A stretch of DNA of 64,000 bases from an uncultured Dokdonia sp. (GTDB lineage Bacteria > Bacteroidota > Bacteroidia > Flavobacteriales > Flavobacteriaceae): positions 1 to 64,000 of the forward strand of contig NZ_CALEMI010000051.1 of the NCBI RefSeq assembly GCF_937910895.1, read 5' to 3'. Both the position numbers and the translations under genes were made by a program. Below the pieces are notes generated by a model. It did no database searches. It was not told the DNA's origin and saw only the letters and a list, made by a program, of their open reading frames with translations. Below, piece by piece: positions 26,211-34,174 of this stretch (positions within the stretch are counted from its first letter, which is position 1; every line of letters starts with the position of its first letter).

Positions 26211-26378
26211 ACCCAGATTATGCAATAGAAAATCTATTATAACTTGAAGATGCTTCAAAATGTACCATTATACTACGTTTTTAAGTTTAACCATAGCAGT
26301 GCTATGCTAAAATCAGAAAACGTTATATTTTATTGCTTCTTCAAGCCTCATCACGAAGTTCTATTACATAATCTGGGT
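26211..26378. repeat. MITE-like 168-bp imperfect inverted repeat
   Basis: The ends are 20-bp inverted repeats with one mismatch (ACCCAGATTATGCAATAGAA and its partner at 26,359-26,378). Inner arms also pair (CTTGAAGATGC with GCTTCTTCAAG), and the centre is the perfect palindrome CATAGCAGTGCTATG. The whole stretch could fold into one long hairpin. It carries no gene and ends 13 bp before the histidine kinase start. Confidence 0.6.
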
Positions 26379-26391
26379 TAAAAAAAGATGT

Positions 26392-28137
26392 ATGAATGTG
26401 AGGGGACATTTCCATGTATTTCTTTGTTTTTTTTTGATTTCCGTAGCGTTCTATGCTCAGGAAAAAGAGACGACCAGCTACTTTGACAACGAGGTGAAAC
26501 GGGTGAGCAATGGGTATCTGAAGGAGTCCGCTTTCGCGAAAGCGCATACCTACTTTTTACAAAAGGAATGGGACTCTACCCTTGTGTACTCCATGGAGCA
26601 GTTAACGACCAATGTTGACGATAAAGCATTGAAGGATTTGTGTCTCTTTTTTAGAGGATATGCCTTTAAAGAAAAAGGGTTGCTCAACGAATCTAAAACC
26701 GCATTTTTAGGAATCTCTGAAGATTTTACATTTTATAATCAAGTCAAATTAAAACTAGGTACCATTCTCCTAGAAGAACAGGATTATAAAAATGCACTGA
26801 CGTATTTTAAAGAAATAGAGCAGTATAGCACCGATGAACTTTTAGGCATTCAAAAAGATAATATAGAGGAAAATATTGGGCTTTGTTATATGCATTTGGA
26901 GCAGTTTGACAAAGCAGAAAGCTACTTGAATCGAAGTATTGCACTTAAGGAAGCAAGAAAAGATACGCTGTCACTGATAGGTAGTTATGGAAATATCGCC
27001 AACTTATACTATGTCCAATACAAGGATACACTGGCGATTCCTTATTTTGAAAAAGCATATACACTTTCTAAGGGAATCAAGCATTTTCCTTCCAAAAGTG
27101 ATGCTACATTTAATATGGCGATTGTGGAAGAGAATCGTGAAAATATGGCAGCTGCATTGATGTATAGAAAAGAATACGAGCAATGGAAGGATTCCCTAAA
27201 CGATCAAAATAAAGTATATGAGGTCGCGCAAATGGAAAAGGAGTTTGCGGTTAAACAGAAACAAAAAGAGGTAAGTCTGCTGGAGGCGGAAAATAAGATC
27301 AAAGAAGCGCAGAAAGATGGGTTGTTGTATTCGTCTATTATCCTTTTAGCTTTATTAGGAACAGGGGTGTATTTCTATCGCGAGAAGGTAAAAACGAATA
27401 AAATCATCGTGGCTCAAAAAGAGAATTTAGATGAATTGAATGCGACCAAAGACAAGCTTTTTTCTATTGTGAGTCATGATTTACGTTCTTCGGTACATGC
27501 GTTAAAAGCGAGTAATTCAGATTTGGTAGATCATCTAGAGGCTAAAAATCTAGAGAAAGTAAATACCTTATTACACTCCAATAGTGCGATTGTTAACGGT
27601 GCGTATAATCTGTTAGACAACTTATTGAATTGGGCATTACTACAGACCAAACAGTCGTATTTTGAAATTACGGAGTTGCGTTTGTTTTTTATCGTAGAAC
27701 AAGTCGCTCATAATTATAAAGCATTACTTCTTGAAAAGAAGATTCATCTTGAAAATGCAGTTTTAAAAAGTGATAAAGTGTACGCCGACCAAGAATCCTT
27801 AAAAATCATTTTGAGAAACATCATAGATAATGCAATCAAGTTTTCGAATCCAGAAGATACGATCAAAATCTACACGCAAGCCACGAGAGAAGGGTATTGT
27901 GATTTGGTGATCGAAGATACGGGTATAGGCATGAGCGAAGCGACGAGACAGAATCTGCTGAAAGAAACCATTGTCACATCTGAAAAAGAAAACAAAGAAA
28001 TTATAGGTTCAGGATTAGGAATGCAATTATGTAAGTCGATGATTAAAAAGAATCATGGGGAATTCTTTATAGAAAGTACGTTGGGAAAAGGCACAAAAAT
28101 GATTGTATCTTTAGCTAAAATTGCACCTAATGGATAA
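26392..28137 (+). CDS. TPR-containing sensor histidine kinase
   Basis: A 581-residue hybrid-free kinase. It has a signal peptide (ending FYAQ, about residue 23), periplasmic TPR-like repeats (about 40-290), one membrane helix (about 308-327, SSIILLALLGTGVYF), and a cytoplasmic HisKA domain with His362 in IVSHDLRSS. The HATPase domain shows N box RNIIDNAIKF, G1 EDTGIGM and G2 GSGLGMQL. It overlaps the response regulator gene by 8 bp (ATGGATAA), so they form a two-component pair. The input is unknown. A GCTTTCGCGAAAGC copy lies near the 5' end and reads AFAKA. Confidence 0.9.
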   Translation: MNVRGHFHVFLCFFLISVAFYAQEKETTSYFDNEVKRVSNGYLKESAFAKAHTYFLQKEWDSTLVYSMEQLTTNVDDKALKDLCLFFRGYAFKEKGLLNESKTAFLGISEDFTFYNQVKLKLGTILLEEQDYKNALTYFKEIEQYSTDELLGIQKDNIEENIGLCYMHLEQFDKAESYLNRSIALKEARKDTLSLIGSYGNIANLYYVQYKDTLAIPYFEKAYTLSKGIKHFPSKSDATFNMAIVEENRENMAAALMYRKEYEQWKDSLNDQNKVYEVAQMEKEFAVKQKQKEVSLLEAENKIKEAQKDGLLYSSIILLALLGTGVYFYREKVKTNKIIVAQKENLDELNATKDKLFSIVSHDLRSSVHALKASNSDLVDHLEAKNLEKVNTLLHSNSAIVNGAYNLLDNLLNWALLQTKQSYFEITELRLFFIVEQVAHNYKALLLEKKIHLENAVLKSDKVYADQESLKIILRNIIDNAIKFSNPEDTIKIYTQATREGYCDLVIEDTGIGMSEATRQNLLKETIVTSEKENKEIIGSGLGMQLCKSMIKKNHGEFFIESTLGKGTKMIVSLAKIAPNG

Positions 28138-28879
28138 GATCAATGTACTCATAATAGAAGACACTCTGGCTCAGAGTGATACATTGGTACACGCCTTAGA
28201 AGAAAACAACTATGCAGTTGTGGGTGTCGCGACAACGCTTACAGAAGCCTTATCCCTGTTTTATAGTTCGCAAAAAGTTGATCTTGTCATTATCGATATT
28301 TTTTTGCACGGTGTTCCCGACGGCATTGCTTTTGCCGAAACCATTAATGCGGTTCCTAATGCCTCAAAGCCTTTTGTTTTCTTAACCAGCTCTACCGATC
28401 GGCAGATTTTTGAACGTGCAAAACTAACACAACCTTTTAGTTACTTACTAAAGCCTTTTAATGAGCTCGAATTATTGTACGCCATAGAAATGGCTGTCGA
28501 AAAGTTTTATGCACAACAGGATGTGTTTTTTGGCGATGAAGAAGATACGGTCATTAGTGAAGAATATTTGTTTATCAAGAAAGGAAAATCGCTTAAAAAA
28601 GTCCAAATCACAGATATTATCTATATCGAAGTAGAGGAGAAGTACTGTAATATCATCACCGAAAAAGAAAAATTTGTGATTCTCATATCGCTGACTAAAA
28701 TCTTGAAGTTATTAGATAATACTATCTTTTGCCGTACACATAGAAACTATATCGCAAATCTCGAAAAAATCGAAGAAATCATTCTCGCTGATAATCTGAT
28801 TCTATTATCGGGAAATCATAAGGTGACGTTGAGCGATACGTATAAGGACATTGTCAAAAGAATGCGGACGTTGCGGTAA
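28130..28879 (+). CDS. LytTR-type response regulator
   Basis: A 249-residue regulator from ATG 28130; a TTG nine bases earlier is less likely. The receiver domain has the phospho-acceptor Asp56 in LVIIDIFL and the conserved Lys in YLLKPFN. The C-terminal half is a LytTR DNA-binding domain (DIIYIEVEEKYCNI, FCRTHRNYIANLEKIEEI). It is coupled to the upstream kinase. LytTR regulators usually control a few surface or secreted functions; targets cannot be seen here. Confidence 0.92.
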   Translation: MDKINVLIIEDTLAQSDTLVHALEENNYAVVGVATTLTEALSLFYSSQKVDLVIIDIFLHGVPDGIAFAETINAVPNASKPFVFLTSSTDRQIFERAKLTQPFSYLLKPFNELELLYAIEMAVEKFYAQQDVFFGDEEDTVISEEYLFIKKGKSLKKVQITDIIYIEVEEKYCNIITEKEKFVILISLTKILKLLDNTIFCRTHRNYIANLEKIEEIILADNLILLSGNHKVTLSDTYKDIVKRMRTLR

Positions 28880-29584
28880 TAGAGTGTCATTTTCTTTTTC
28901 AAAAGTGATTTTAACTTTTTAGATGGTCGTTACATTATATAAGAATAAGTGCTTAGCTATTAGTCGTTGGCTTTTGGATCTTGGCTCTTGGCTTCTGATT
29001 TCTATATTATTCAAATTATTACTTAGAGAATTTTTCATCCCTTTAAGGTAGAGGGGAAAAGAAAGATTTGGTACTGGTGAGGCTAGTTTTTTGCTTTCGC
29101 GAAAGCGTATAATGAATATTTCCACAACACTACTCAATTGATATCCGTTCGAGCTTGTCTACCGTAGATAGGCGCAGTCTAGGGTTATAGGTATTGTTTT
29201 GAGCTTCCCTCCTAGAAAGGCGATGTGCTGAGCCTGTTGAAGTAAAGGATTGAGGGAAGTGTTATGTTACACACTACCTAAATCATGTTCATATACACAT
29301 CGCATTTCTAAAATAGAGTAGTGTTCTAAAATAGAGTAGTACTCTATTTTGCACACATCTGAATAGCATTCTTGTTCCCTTTAAAGCTAGGTAAATAAAA
29401 ATATGACACTAACGATTACGAGTTCTTTAGCTAATAGGTACGGTTTAAGCACATCTTTTTATACTCTATTACCCCTGTTTTATGGATAAGAATCTCCACT
29501 TGATGCCATTTTTCTAGGGATGCGTACATTTCTTAGCTACTTTTAATATAGAAATCAAAAAGTATTGATGTAGTAATAGTGATT
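28880..29584. other. Repeat-rich intergenic region
   Basis: This stretch of about 700 bp carries several short repeat families: a TTAGTCGTTGGCTTTTGG-type run (about 28,957-28,999), GCTTTCGCGAAAGCG (29,092-29,106), a CCCTCCTAG element (29,205-29,272) and an AAATAGAGTAGTACTCTATTT palindrome (29,329-29,350). No credible gene. Confidence 0.55.
29205..29272 (+). repeat. CCCTCCTAG-type repeat with internal insert
   Basis: It starts CTTCCCTCCTAGAAAGG and ends GGAAGTGTT. Between them lies GTGCTGAG...GAAGTAAAGG, which is also present inside the inverted copy at 62,624-62,689, showing that the two share a common ancestor. Confidence 0.6.
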
Positions 29585-29887
29585 ATGGGAGCATATAGAT
29601 ATAAAGTTCATTCAGCCATTTATTCTTGGGATACGCCAGGATCTTCCACACGACCTGCCTGTAATGTCACGGAAGAGGTTCAACATATTTTGGATAACTC
29701 TAAAAATAGTGGTGTGATTCCATTAAATGCAAATCTCATTACCGATCCAGCACCGGGGTGTTCTAAGACATTTGCGATTATCGTATCTATCGTAACACCA
29801 GATGGACATAATAGCACACGGTTTTGTTCTTCTATAGAAGGACCAACTCTTAATATTAATGATTCAGGAGTAGAGTGTTACTTCTAA
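29585..29887 (+). CDS. Unknown four-cysteine protein (100 aa)
   Basis: The ATG at 29585 gives 100 residues; a GTG two codons earlier is possible. The product has no signal peptide and four Cys, spaced so that two disulfides or a metal site are possible (PAC, PGCS, RFCSS, VECYF). It looks beta-rich. A terminator follows. I recognise no family. It stands alone downstream of the LytTR regulator across 700 bp of repeats. Confidence 0.55.
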   Translation: MGAYRYKVHSAIYSWDTPGSSTRPACNVTEEVQHILDNSKNSGVIPLNANLITDPAPGCSKTFAIIVSIVTPDGHNSTRFCSSIEGPTLNINDSGVECYF

Positions 29888-30022
29888 AAATATAAAAAAT
29901 AACAGGCTTCTTCTTACTGATTTAATTCAGGAAATACATAAGGGGTGAATTAGAATAGTATTGCCTGTTTATCAATATAATTTATATAATGATTTGTACT
30001 TATAAGTGAGAATTATATTGAT

Positions 30023-30053
30023 GAAAGGCTATCTGAAGAGATAGCCTTTTTTT
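30023..30053 (+). terminator. Intrinsic terminator
   Basis: AAAGGCTATCT and AGATAGCCTTTTTTT form an 11-bp stem with a GAAG loop and T tail, 136 bp after the stop of the four-Cys gene. Confidence 0.75.
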
Positions 30054-30162
30054 AGTAAAACGCTTTTTTGTAAAGTCTGAAAGACGCATACAAAACAGTT
30101 AGTTGAACTAATCCCTCTGTAAAGCGGGATTTATGATTTAATACCTTTTTTTTCTAAAATCC

Positions 30163-30315
30163 TTACTTCGTCTTCGGTTGAAATACGGGAAGTAACTTTA
30201 TGAGTCTCTTAAACGGAAAGCTCTCAAAAAAGTCCATTGAAAGAATGACAATTTTAATACATTCAAGAAACAAAAAATCATAAAAAAGTGTACTGAAAAG
30301 TATATTCTTTTTTTA
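30163..30315. repeat. Degenerate copy of fahA 3' tail plus terminator
   Basis: TTACTTCGTCTTCGGTTGAAATAC matches the last codons of the fumarylacetoacetase gene (32,769 onward, minus strand) in sequence and orientation. It ends in an AAAAAAGTGTAC...TTCTTTTTTT hairpin like those at 32,546 and 32,690. The internal part has diverged. Confidence 0.6.
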
Positions 30316-30395
30316 TATATTTATGTAACTAGAAATGAATCTATATCTATAGAGGCATTACGTTTTACAATGAAATCTTTTTTCAGATTCGGGCA

Positions 30396-30542
30396 ATGGA
30401 GAATAAAGAAGTCTACTCCAAATGCTGCCTTAGATATAAGGTGCCGAATTTTCAGGTTGACTTCTACAAAGTATGCAAAAATTGTTCAGATCGTAAGACA
30501 GGACATGCTGTGTCAGTCCTTTACTTTAGTTCCATTAAATAA
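30396..30542 (+). CDS. Possible small Cys-containing protein (48 aa)
   Basis: A 48-codon frame encodes a peptide with Cys10, Cys11 and a CKNC pair, rich in Lys and Tyr. There is no neighbour support and the start is not distinctive. It may be a chance frame; it is listed because a CxxC peptide is unusual in such A+T-rich DNA. Confidence 0.2.
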   Translation: MENKEVYSKCCLRYKVPNFQVDFYKVCKNCSDRKTGHAVSVLYFSSIK

Positions 30543-30712
30543 TATGAGAATATGTTGATTCAAATAGCATAATCATTTTTATGTGGTTTTTTAATTCTGT
30601 ACAATTAAAAAACCTAAAAATTCAGTGCTGAAAAATATCTTAATAGCATATTTACAGCATTACATTTTAATAAATTTTTCTAAAAATATCTAAGCGTATA
30701 AAGAAGACAAAG

Positions 30713-31297
30713 ATGATACATCCAAAAACAGAAATAAAATATATAAATGATAGCGTTGGCTACGGTGTTGTAGCTAAAGAGTTTATTCCAAAAGGTACCA
30801 TTACTTGGGTATTGGATAAGTTAGATCGCGAGTTTACCCCTAATGAATTAGAAAACATGGAGCCTATTTACAAAGATATCTTTGAAACATACGCTTACAA
30901 AAATAATAAAGGAAACCATGTTTTATGCTGGGATAATGGGAGGTATGTAAACCATAGTTTCAATTCAAATTGTCTAACAACTGCGTATAATTTTGAACTT
31001 GCCATTAGAGACATTCATCCAGGAGAACAGTTAACAGATGATTATGGATATCTTAATGTTGACACCCCTTTTAGAGGTATTGATGAAGGGACAAAGCGAA
31101 AAATAGTCTATCCAGATGATTTATTAAAGTATCATAAACTATGGGATAAAAAATTGTTAGCTGCTTTTAAAAATATTTCAAAAATACCACAACCATTAAA
31201 AACACTGATAGAAGACGACCTTTGGTCACTCGTTTTGAGTATAGAGAAAGGGGAAGCAGAAATGGAATCCATACAAGTGAATTATTATAAAAAATAG
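30713..31297 (+). CDS. SET-domain protein (lysine methyltransferase-like)
   Basis: A 194-residue cytosolic protein with SET motifs: GYGVVAKEFIPKGTI at the N-terminus (16-30), the SAM/lysine-site NHSFNSNC (80-87), and LTDDYGY (107-113) with the catalytic Tyr. The C-terminal about 70 residues are helical. SET proteins methylate protein lysines using SAM; bacterial substrates are mostly unknown. It begins a rightward group followed by a Nudix gene 37 bp downstream. Confidence 0.85.
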   Translation: MIHPKTEIKYINDSVGYGVVAKEFIPKGTITWVLDKLDREFTPNELENMEPIYKDIFETYAYKNNKGNHVLCWDNGRYVNHSFNSNCLTTAYNFELAIRDIHPGEQLTDDYGYLNVDTPFRGIDEGTKRKIVYPDDLLKYHKLWDKKLLAAFKNISKIPQPLKTLIEDDLWSLVLSIEKGEAEMESIQVNYYKK

Positions 31298-31334
31298 TAG
31301 GAGTCAAAAGATTCATTAAGATCATACGGTATCT

Positions 31335-31766
31335 ATGAGAGAAAAGCACATAAAAATTAAAAAGCATAAAGAGAAATCGAAACTAATTGTATCTCATGAA
31401 GATAAACTACTGGTACTCCAGAATGAAAGCAATCCCATGGTGTATCGTTTATTTGGTGGATCTTTAAAAAAAAGTGAATCTCCAGAAGAAGCTTTGATCA
31501 GGGAACTTTTTGAAGAAGCAAAGGTGAAACTTTCAAAACAAAGTATAGCGTATCATAGGTCAACTACTATTGATTTAGGGGATAAACAAAGACTCACTAA
31601 GCACTATTTCCTTTATAAGAATAATACGAAACCGTTTATGTCTCCTGAATCTCTCAAATTATTAAATGCTACATGGTTAGCTTGGGAGGATACGTTGAAG
31701 TTTTTAGAAAAGTCAGATAAAAAGATAGTGAAAGAATTATTTAAGCCGTGTACACTTAATTGTTAA
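31335..31766 (+). CDS. Nudix hydrolase
   Basis: A 143-residue cytosolic protein with an intact Nudix box at about residues 42-64: GSLKKSESPEEALIRELFEE fits Gx5Ex7REUxEE. These enzymes hydrolyse nucleoside diphosphates linked to another group, needing Mg or Mn. The substrate is not predictable. It lies between the SET gene and an unknown 84-aa gene in the same direction. Confidence 0.88.
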   Translation: MREKHIKIKKHKEKSKLIVSHEDKLLVLQNESNPMVYRLFGGSLKKSESPEEALIRELFEEAKVKLSKQSIAYHRSTTIDLGDKQRLTKHYFLYKNNTKPFMSPESLKLLNATWLAWEDTLKFLEKSDKKIVKELFKPCTLNC

Positions 31767-31778
31767 AAACGTATATAA

Positions 31779-32033
31779 ATGAAAGAGTCTATTATCAATC
31801 GAAATGTAGAATACGGAGTATTTAAAAAATACTATGATGGATACTTCCAATTTGTAATGGATAATGGTGATACCATTGTTTTTGAGAGTATCTCAAGTTT
31901 GGCGCTTAAAAGATTTGACCTTAAATCAAATAAGTTTATAGGTAGAAGTTTTGAAATCTCATACTCAGAATATATAGAAGATGATGATGAAGATTTCGTA
32001 CTGTATAAAATAGAAAAACTAGAATTAGCTTAA
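31779..32033 (+). CDS. Unknown small protein (84 aa)
   Basis: This 84-residue soluble protein starts 12 bp after the Nudix gene, so it is probably co-transcribed. It is beta-rich at the N-terminus (YGVFKKYYDGYFQFVMDNGD) with an acidic stretch (YIEDDDEDF) near the end. I recognise no family. The pairing may indicate a function linked to the Nudix enzyme. Confidence 0.6.
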   Translation: MKESIINRNVEYGVFKKYYDGYFQFVMDNGDTIVFESISSLALKRFDLKSNKFIGRSFEISYSEYIEDDDEDFVLYKIEKLELA

Positions 32034-32140
32034 AAGACATTGACCTAAGATAACGTGAGTTCGACTTAAAAAATCAGTAAGTCTTTTAGTGTAATTACGT
32101 TAAAATTTAATGTAATCAACTTAAAAACAGGCTATTATTT

Positions 32141-32422
32141 CATTTTCTTTGCGCGTCCAAAGAAAACCGAACCAAAAGAAAAGAAGCTTTTTATGCGTGT
32201 GATTTCTATCTTAAATTTTGGAACTTATGAATCTTTGATTTCTTAGGTATTTTTTCGCTTGAAGCGAAAAACCACAAGAAGTTTCTGCCTTCGCTTCTCC
32301 TCGCCCAAAGCTAACACTTTGTCGTTTCCTAGGCTTCAAAAATTTTTAACGGAAATCGCCCCCGTCTCATCTCGCCCAGAACTTACATTCTGTCGTACAC
32401 TGGAGAAAAAGAAGAAAAGCTT
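32141..32422 (-). repeat. Interspersed repeat, copy 2 (inverted, longer)
   Basis: This copy shares four ordered blocks with 16,201-16,369 in reverse complement. It is about 110 bp longer because of two internal segments (around 32,290-32,330 and 32,360-32,400) that each contain a CTCGCCCA-like motif, so the elements have expanded or lost internal units. Confidence 0.7.
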
Positions 32423-32484
32423 ATATCGAACTCACGTTAAGATAGGAATTCTAAATCCTATTTTAGTGGGATTTGAGAATTCCC

Positions 32485-32769
32485 TACTTCGTTTTCGGTT
32501 GGAATACTAGAAAGAGCTTCGTAAGTAGACAGGAAACGGAAAATCATAAAAAAAGAGTACTGAAAAAATGTACTCTTTTTTATGATAACCACCAATTACG
32601 GTTTTGGTAATGGTATGTTTTATATACTTACTTCGTTTTCGGTTGGAATACTAGAAAGAGCTTTTTAAGCAGACAGGAAACGGAAAATCATAAAAAAAGA
32701 GTACTGAAAAAAATGTACTCTTTTTTTATGATAACCACCAAGAGGTTTTGGTAAAGTTAGTATACTATT
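32485..32769. repeat. Two tandem copies of fahA 3' tail plus terminator
   Basis: Units of 144 and 141 bp begin TACTTCGTTTTCGGTTGGAA, the end of fahA on the minus strand, run through AGACAGGAAACGGAAAATC, and carry a GAGTAC/GTACTC terminator stem (32,546-32,584 and 32,690-32,729). The real fahA tail starts at 32,769 directly after the second unit. Confidence 0.85.
32690..32729 (-). terminator. fahA terminator
   Basis: AAAAAAAGAGTAC and GTACTCTTTTTTT form a long stem around an A-rich loop, 40 bp past the fahA stop. It is symmetric and can work in both directions. An almost identical copy is at 32,546-32,584. Confidence 0.85.
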
Positions 32770-34061
32770 TACTTCGTTTTCGGTTGAAACACTGGCAAGA
32801 GTTTCGTAGAAACTTCACCAAAACCGATACGAGGGTATTCTTTTATTTTACAATGTCCGCGAATAATCACGGTATCAAGATCTCGTATAAACTTACGATC
32901 GCCGCCTTCTTCCAAACGGACTGGGCGTTCGCCTTTCCAAGATAATTCTAACATCGATCCATAGGATTCTGGAGTAGGGCCAGATAATGTACCACTTCCC
33001 ATCATATCTCCTGCATTGACAGGACATCCGTTAATGGTGTGATGTGCCAGTTGCTGACTCATATTCCAATACATGTGCTTAAAATTGGATTTAGAAACGA
33101 TGGTTTCTTTCTTTCCTTCTGGTTGTAAAGCAACTTCTAACTTAATATCAAAACTCTTTTTTCCTTCCGATTGTAAGTAAGGAAGTAATTCTTTTTTAGG
33201 TTTTGGACCTTCAACTCTAAAGGGTTCTAAAGCATCCAATGTCACAATCCACGGAGAGATAGAAGAAGCAAAATTCTTTGCTAAGAAGGGGCCTAATGGC
33301 ACATATTCCCATTTTTGAATATCACGAGCACTCCAGTCATTAAATAACACCAAACCAAAGATATTTTCTTCAGCATCTTTCGTGGTGATAGATTCTCCAA
33401 GAGTATTTGCTGCGGTAGTTATAAATGCCATTTCTAGTTCAAAATCTACCTGACGAGAAGGGCCAAAAATAGGAGTTGTTGCACCATTAGGTAGTTTTTG
33501 TCCCTGTGGTCTATGCACAGGAATTCCCGAAGGAATGATGGACGAACTCCTTCCGTGGTAAGCAACAGGAAGGTGAAGCCAGTTAGGCATCAATGCATTT
33601 TCTTCGCCTCTAAACATTGTACCCACATTCGTCGCATGCTCAATACTTGAATAGAAGTCTGTATAATCGCCTATTTGCACAGGCAGTTGCATTTCGACCT
33701 CACTCATGTCAAAAATAACGGTGGCTCGGTCTTTTTTGTTTTCGCGTAAAGCGGTATTACTTTCTTCAAAAAGATCAGAAATACGATTACGTACCAATCG
33801 CCACGTCTTACGACCATCGGCTATAAAATCGTTTAATGTATCCTGTAAAAAAATATCGTCTGTAAGCGGGATGCCTTCAAAATAACCTAATTGATGCAAA
33901 GCACCTAGATCAATCGCGTAGTCTCCTATACGAGTACCAATGGTAATCACATCGTCTCGGGTAAGGAATACACCAAAGGGAATATTTCGGATGGGAAAGT
34001 CAGTGTTCTTGGTTGTTTTTAGCCAAGTTTTTCTCGTGGGGTCGTTCGCAGCTAGTGGCAT
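32769..34061 (-). CDS. fahA: Fumarylacetoacetase
   Basis: This enzyme hydrolyses fumarylacetoacetate to fumarate and acetoacetate, the last step of tyrosine degradation (EC 3.7.1.2), in the cytosol. The 430-residue length is normal. The active-site segment DFYSSIEHATNVG has metal-ligand Asp135 and catalytic His142, and VDFELEMAF provides the two metal Glu. YHGRSSSI and the C-terminal GTLSGPTPES are also family features. It is divergent from glyA with a TATATTTG box upstream. The 3' end and terminator have been copied into the flanking DNA. Confidence 0.95.
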   Translation of the reverse strand: MPLAANDPTRKTWLKTTKNTDFPIRNIPFGVFLTRDDVITIGTRIGDYAIDLGALHQLGYFEGIPLTDDIFLQDTLNDFIADGRKTWRLVRNRISDLFEESNTALRENKKDRATVIFDMSEVEMQLPVQIGDYTDFYSSIEHATNVGTMFRGEENALMPNWLHLPVAYHGRSSSIIPSGIPVHRPQGQKLPNGATTPIFGPSRQVDFELEMAFITTAANTLGESITTKDAEENIFGLVLFNDWSARDIQKWEYVPLGPFLAKNFASSISPWIVTLDALEPFRVEGPKPKKELLPYLQSEGKKSFDIKLEVALQPEGKKETIVSKSNFKHMYWNMSQQLAHHTINGCPVNAGDMMGSGTLSGPTPESYGSMLELSWKGERPVRLEEGGDRKFIRDLDTVIIRGHCKIKEYPRIGFGEVSTKLLPVFQPKTK

Positions 34062-34099
34062 ATATCGGTCTTAATAAGATGTTAGTAAATTTTACTATC

Positions 34100-34126
34100 C
34101 AAATATAGGATTTTATAGTACTTCAA
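34100..34126 (-). promoter_or_regulatory. Predicted fahA promoter
   Basis: On the minus strand TATATTTG (34,100-34,107) lies 38 bp before the start codon, with a TTG (34,124-34,126) 16 bp upstream. This is slightly tight but within the flavobacterial pattern. Confidence 0.4.
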
Positions 34127-34174
34127 TAAACAGTTTATGCTATTTTTACAACTCTTTTTAACATATACCATATT

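Larger units (their letters stand above)
29888..30712. other. Intergenic region with fahA-tail repeat and a possible small gene
   Basis: This 825-bp region holds a terminator (30,023-30,053), a degenerate copy of the fumarylacetoacetase 3' tail (30,163-30,315) and a possible 48-codon frame (30,396-30,542). The rest is A+T-rich without signals that I can name. Confidence 0.5.
32034..32768. other. Intergenic region composed of repeats
   Basis: The 735 bp between the Nudix group and fahA are almost entirely repeats: an interspersed repeat in inverse orientation (32,141-32,422) and two tandem copies of the fahA tail with its terminator (32,485-32,769). The 83-codon open frame in this stretch lies inside the repeat and is not considered a gene. 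Confidence 0.7.

Noticed and set aside
30370-30558. A 62-codon plus-strand frame
   Set aside because: It overlaps another short frame with a better protein-like pattern (30,396-30,542), and neither has clear support.
32259-32510. An 83-codon plus-strand frame upstream of fahA
   Set aside because: It lies almost completely in the interspersed repeat and the copied fahA tail.
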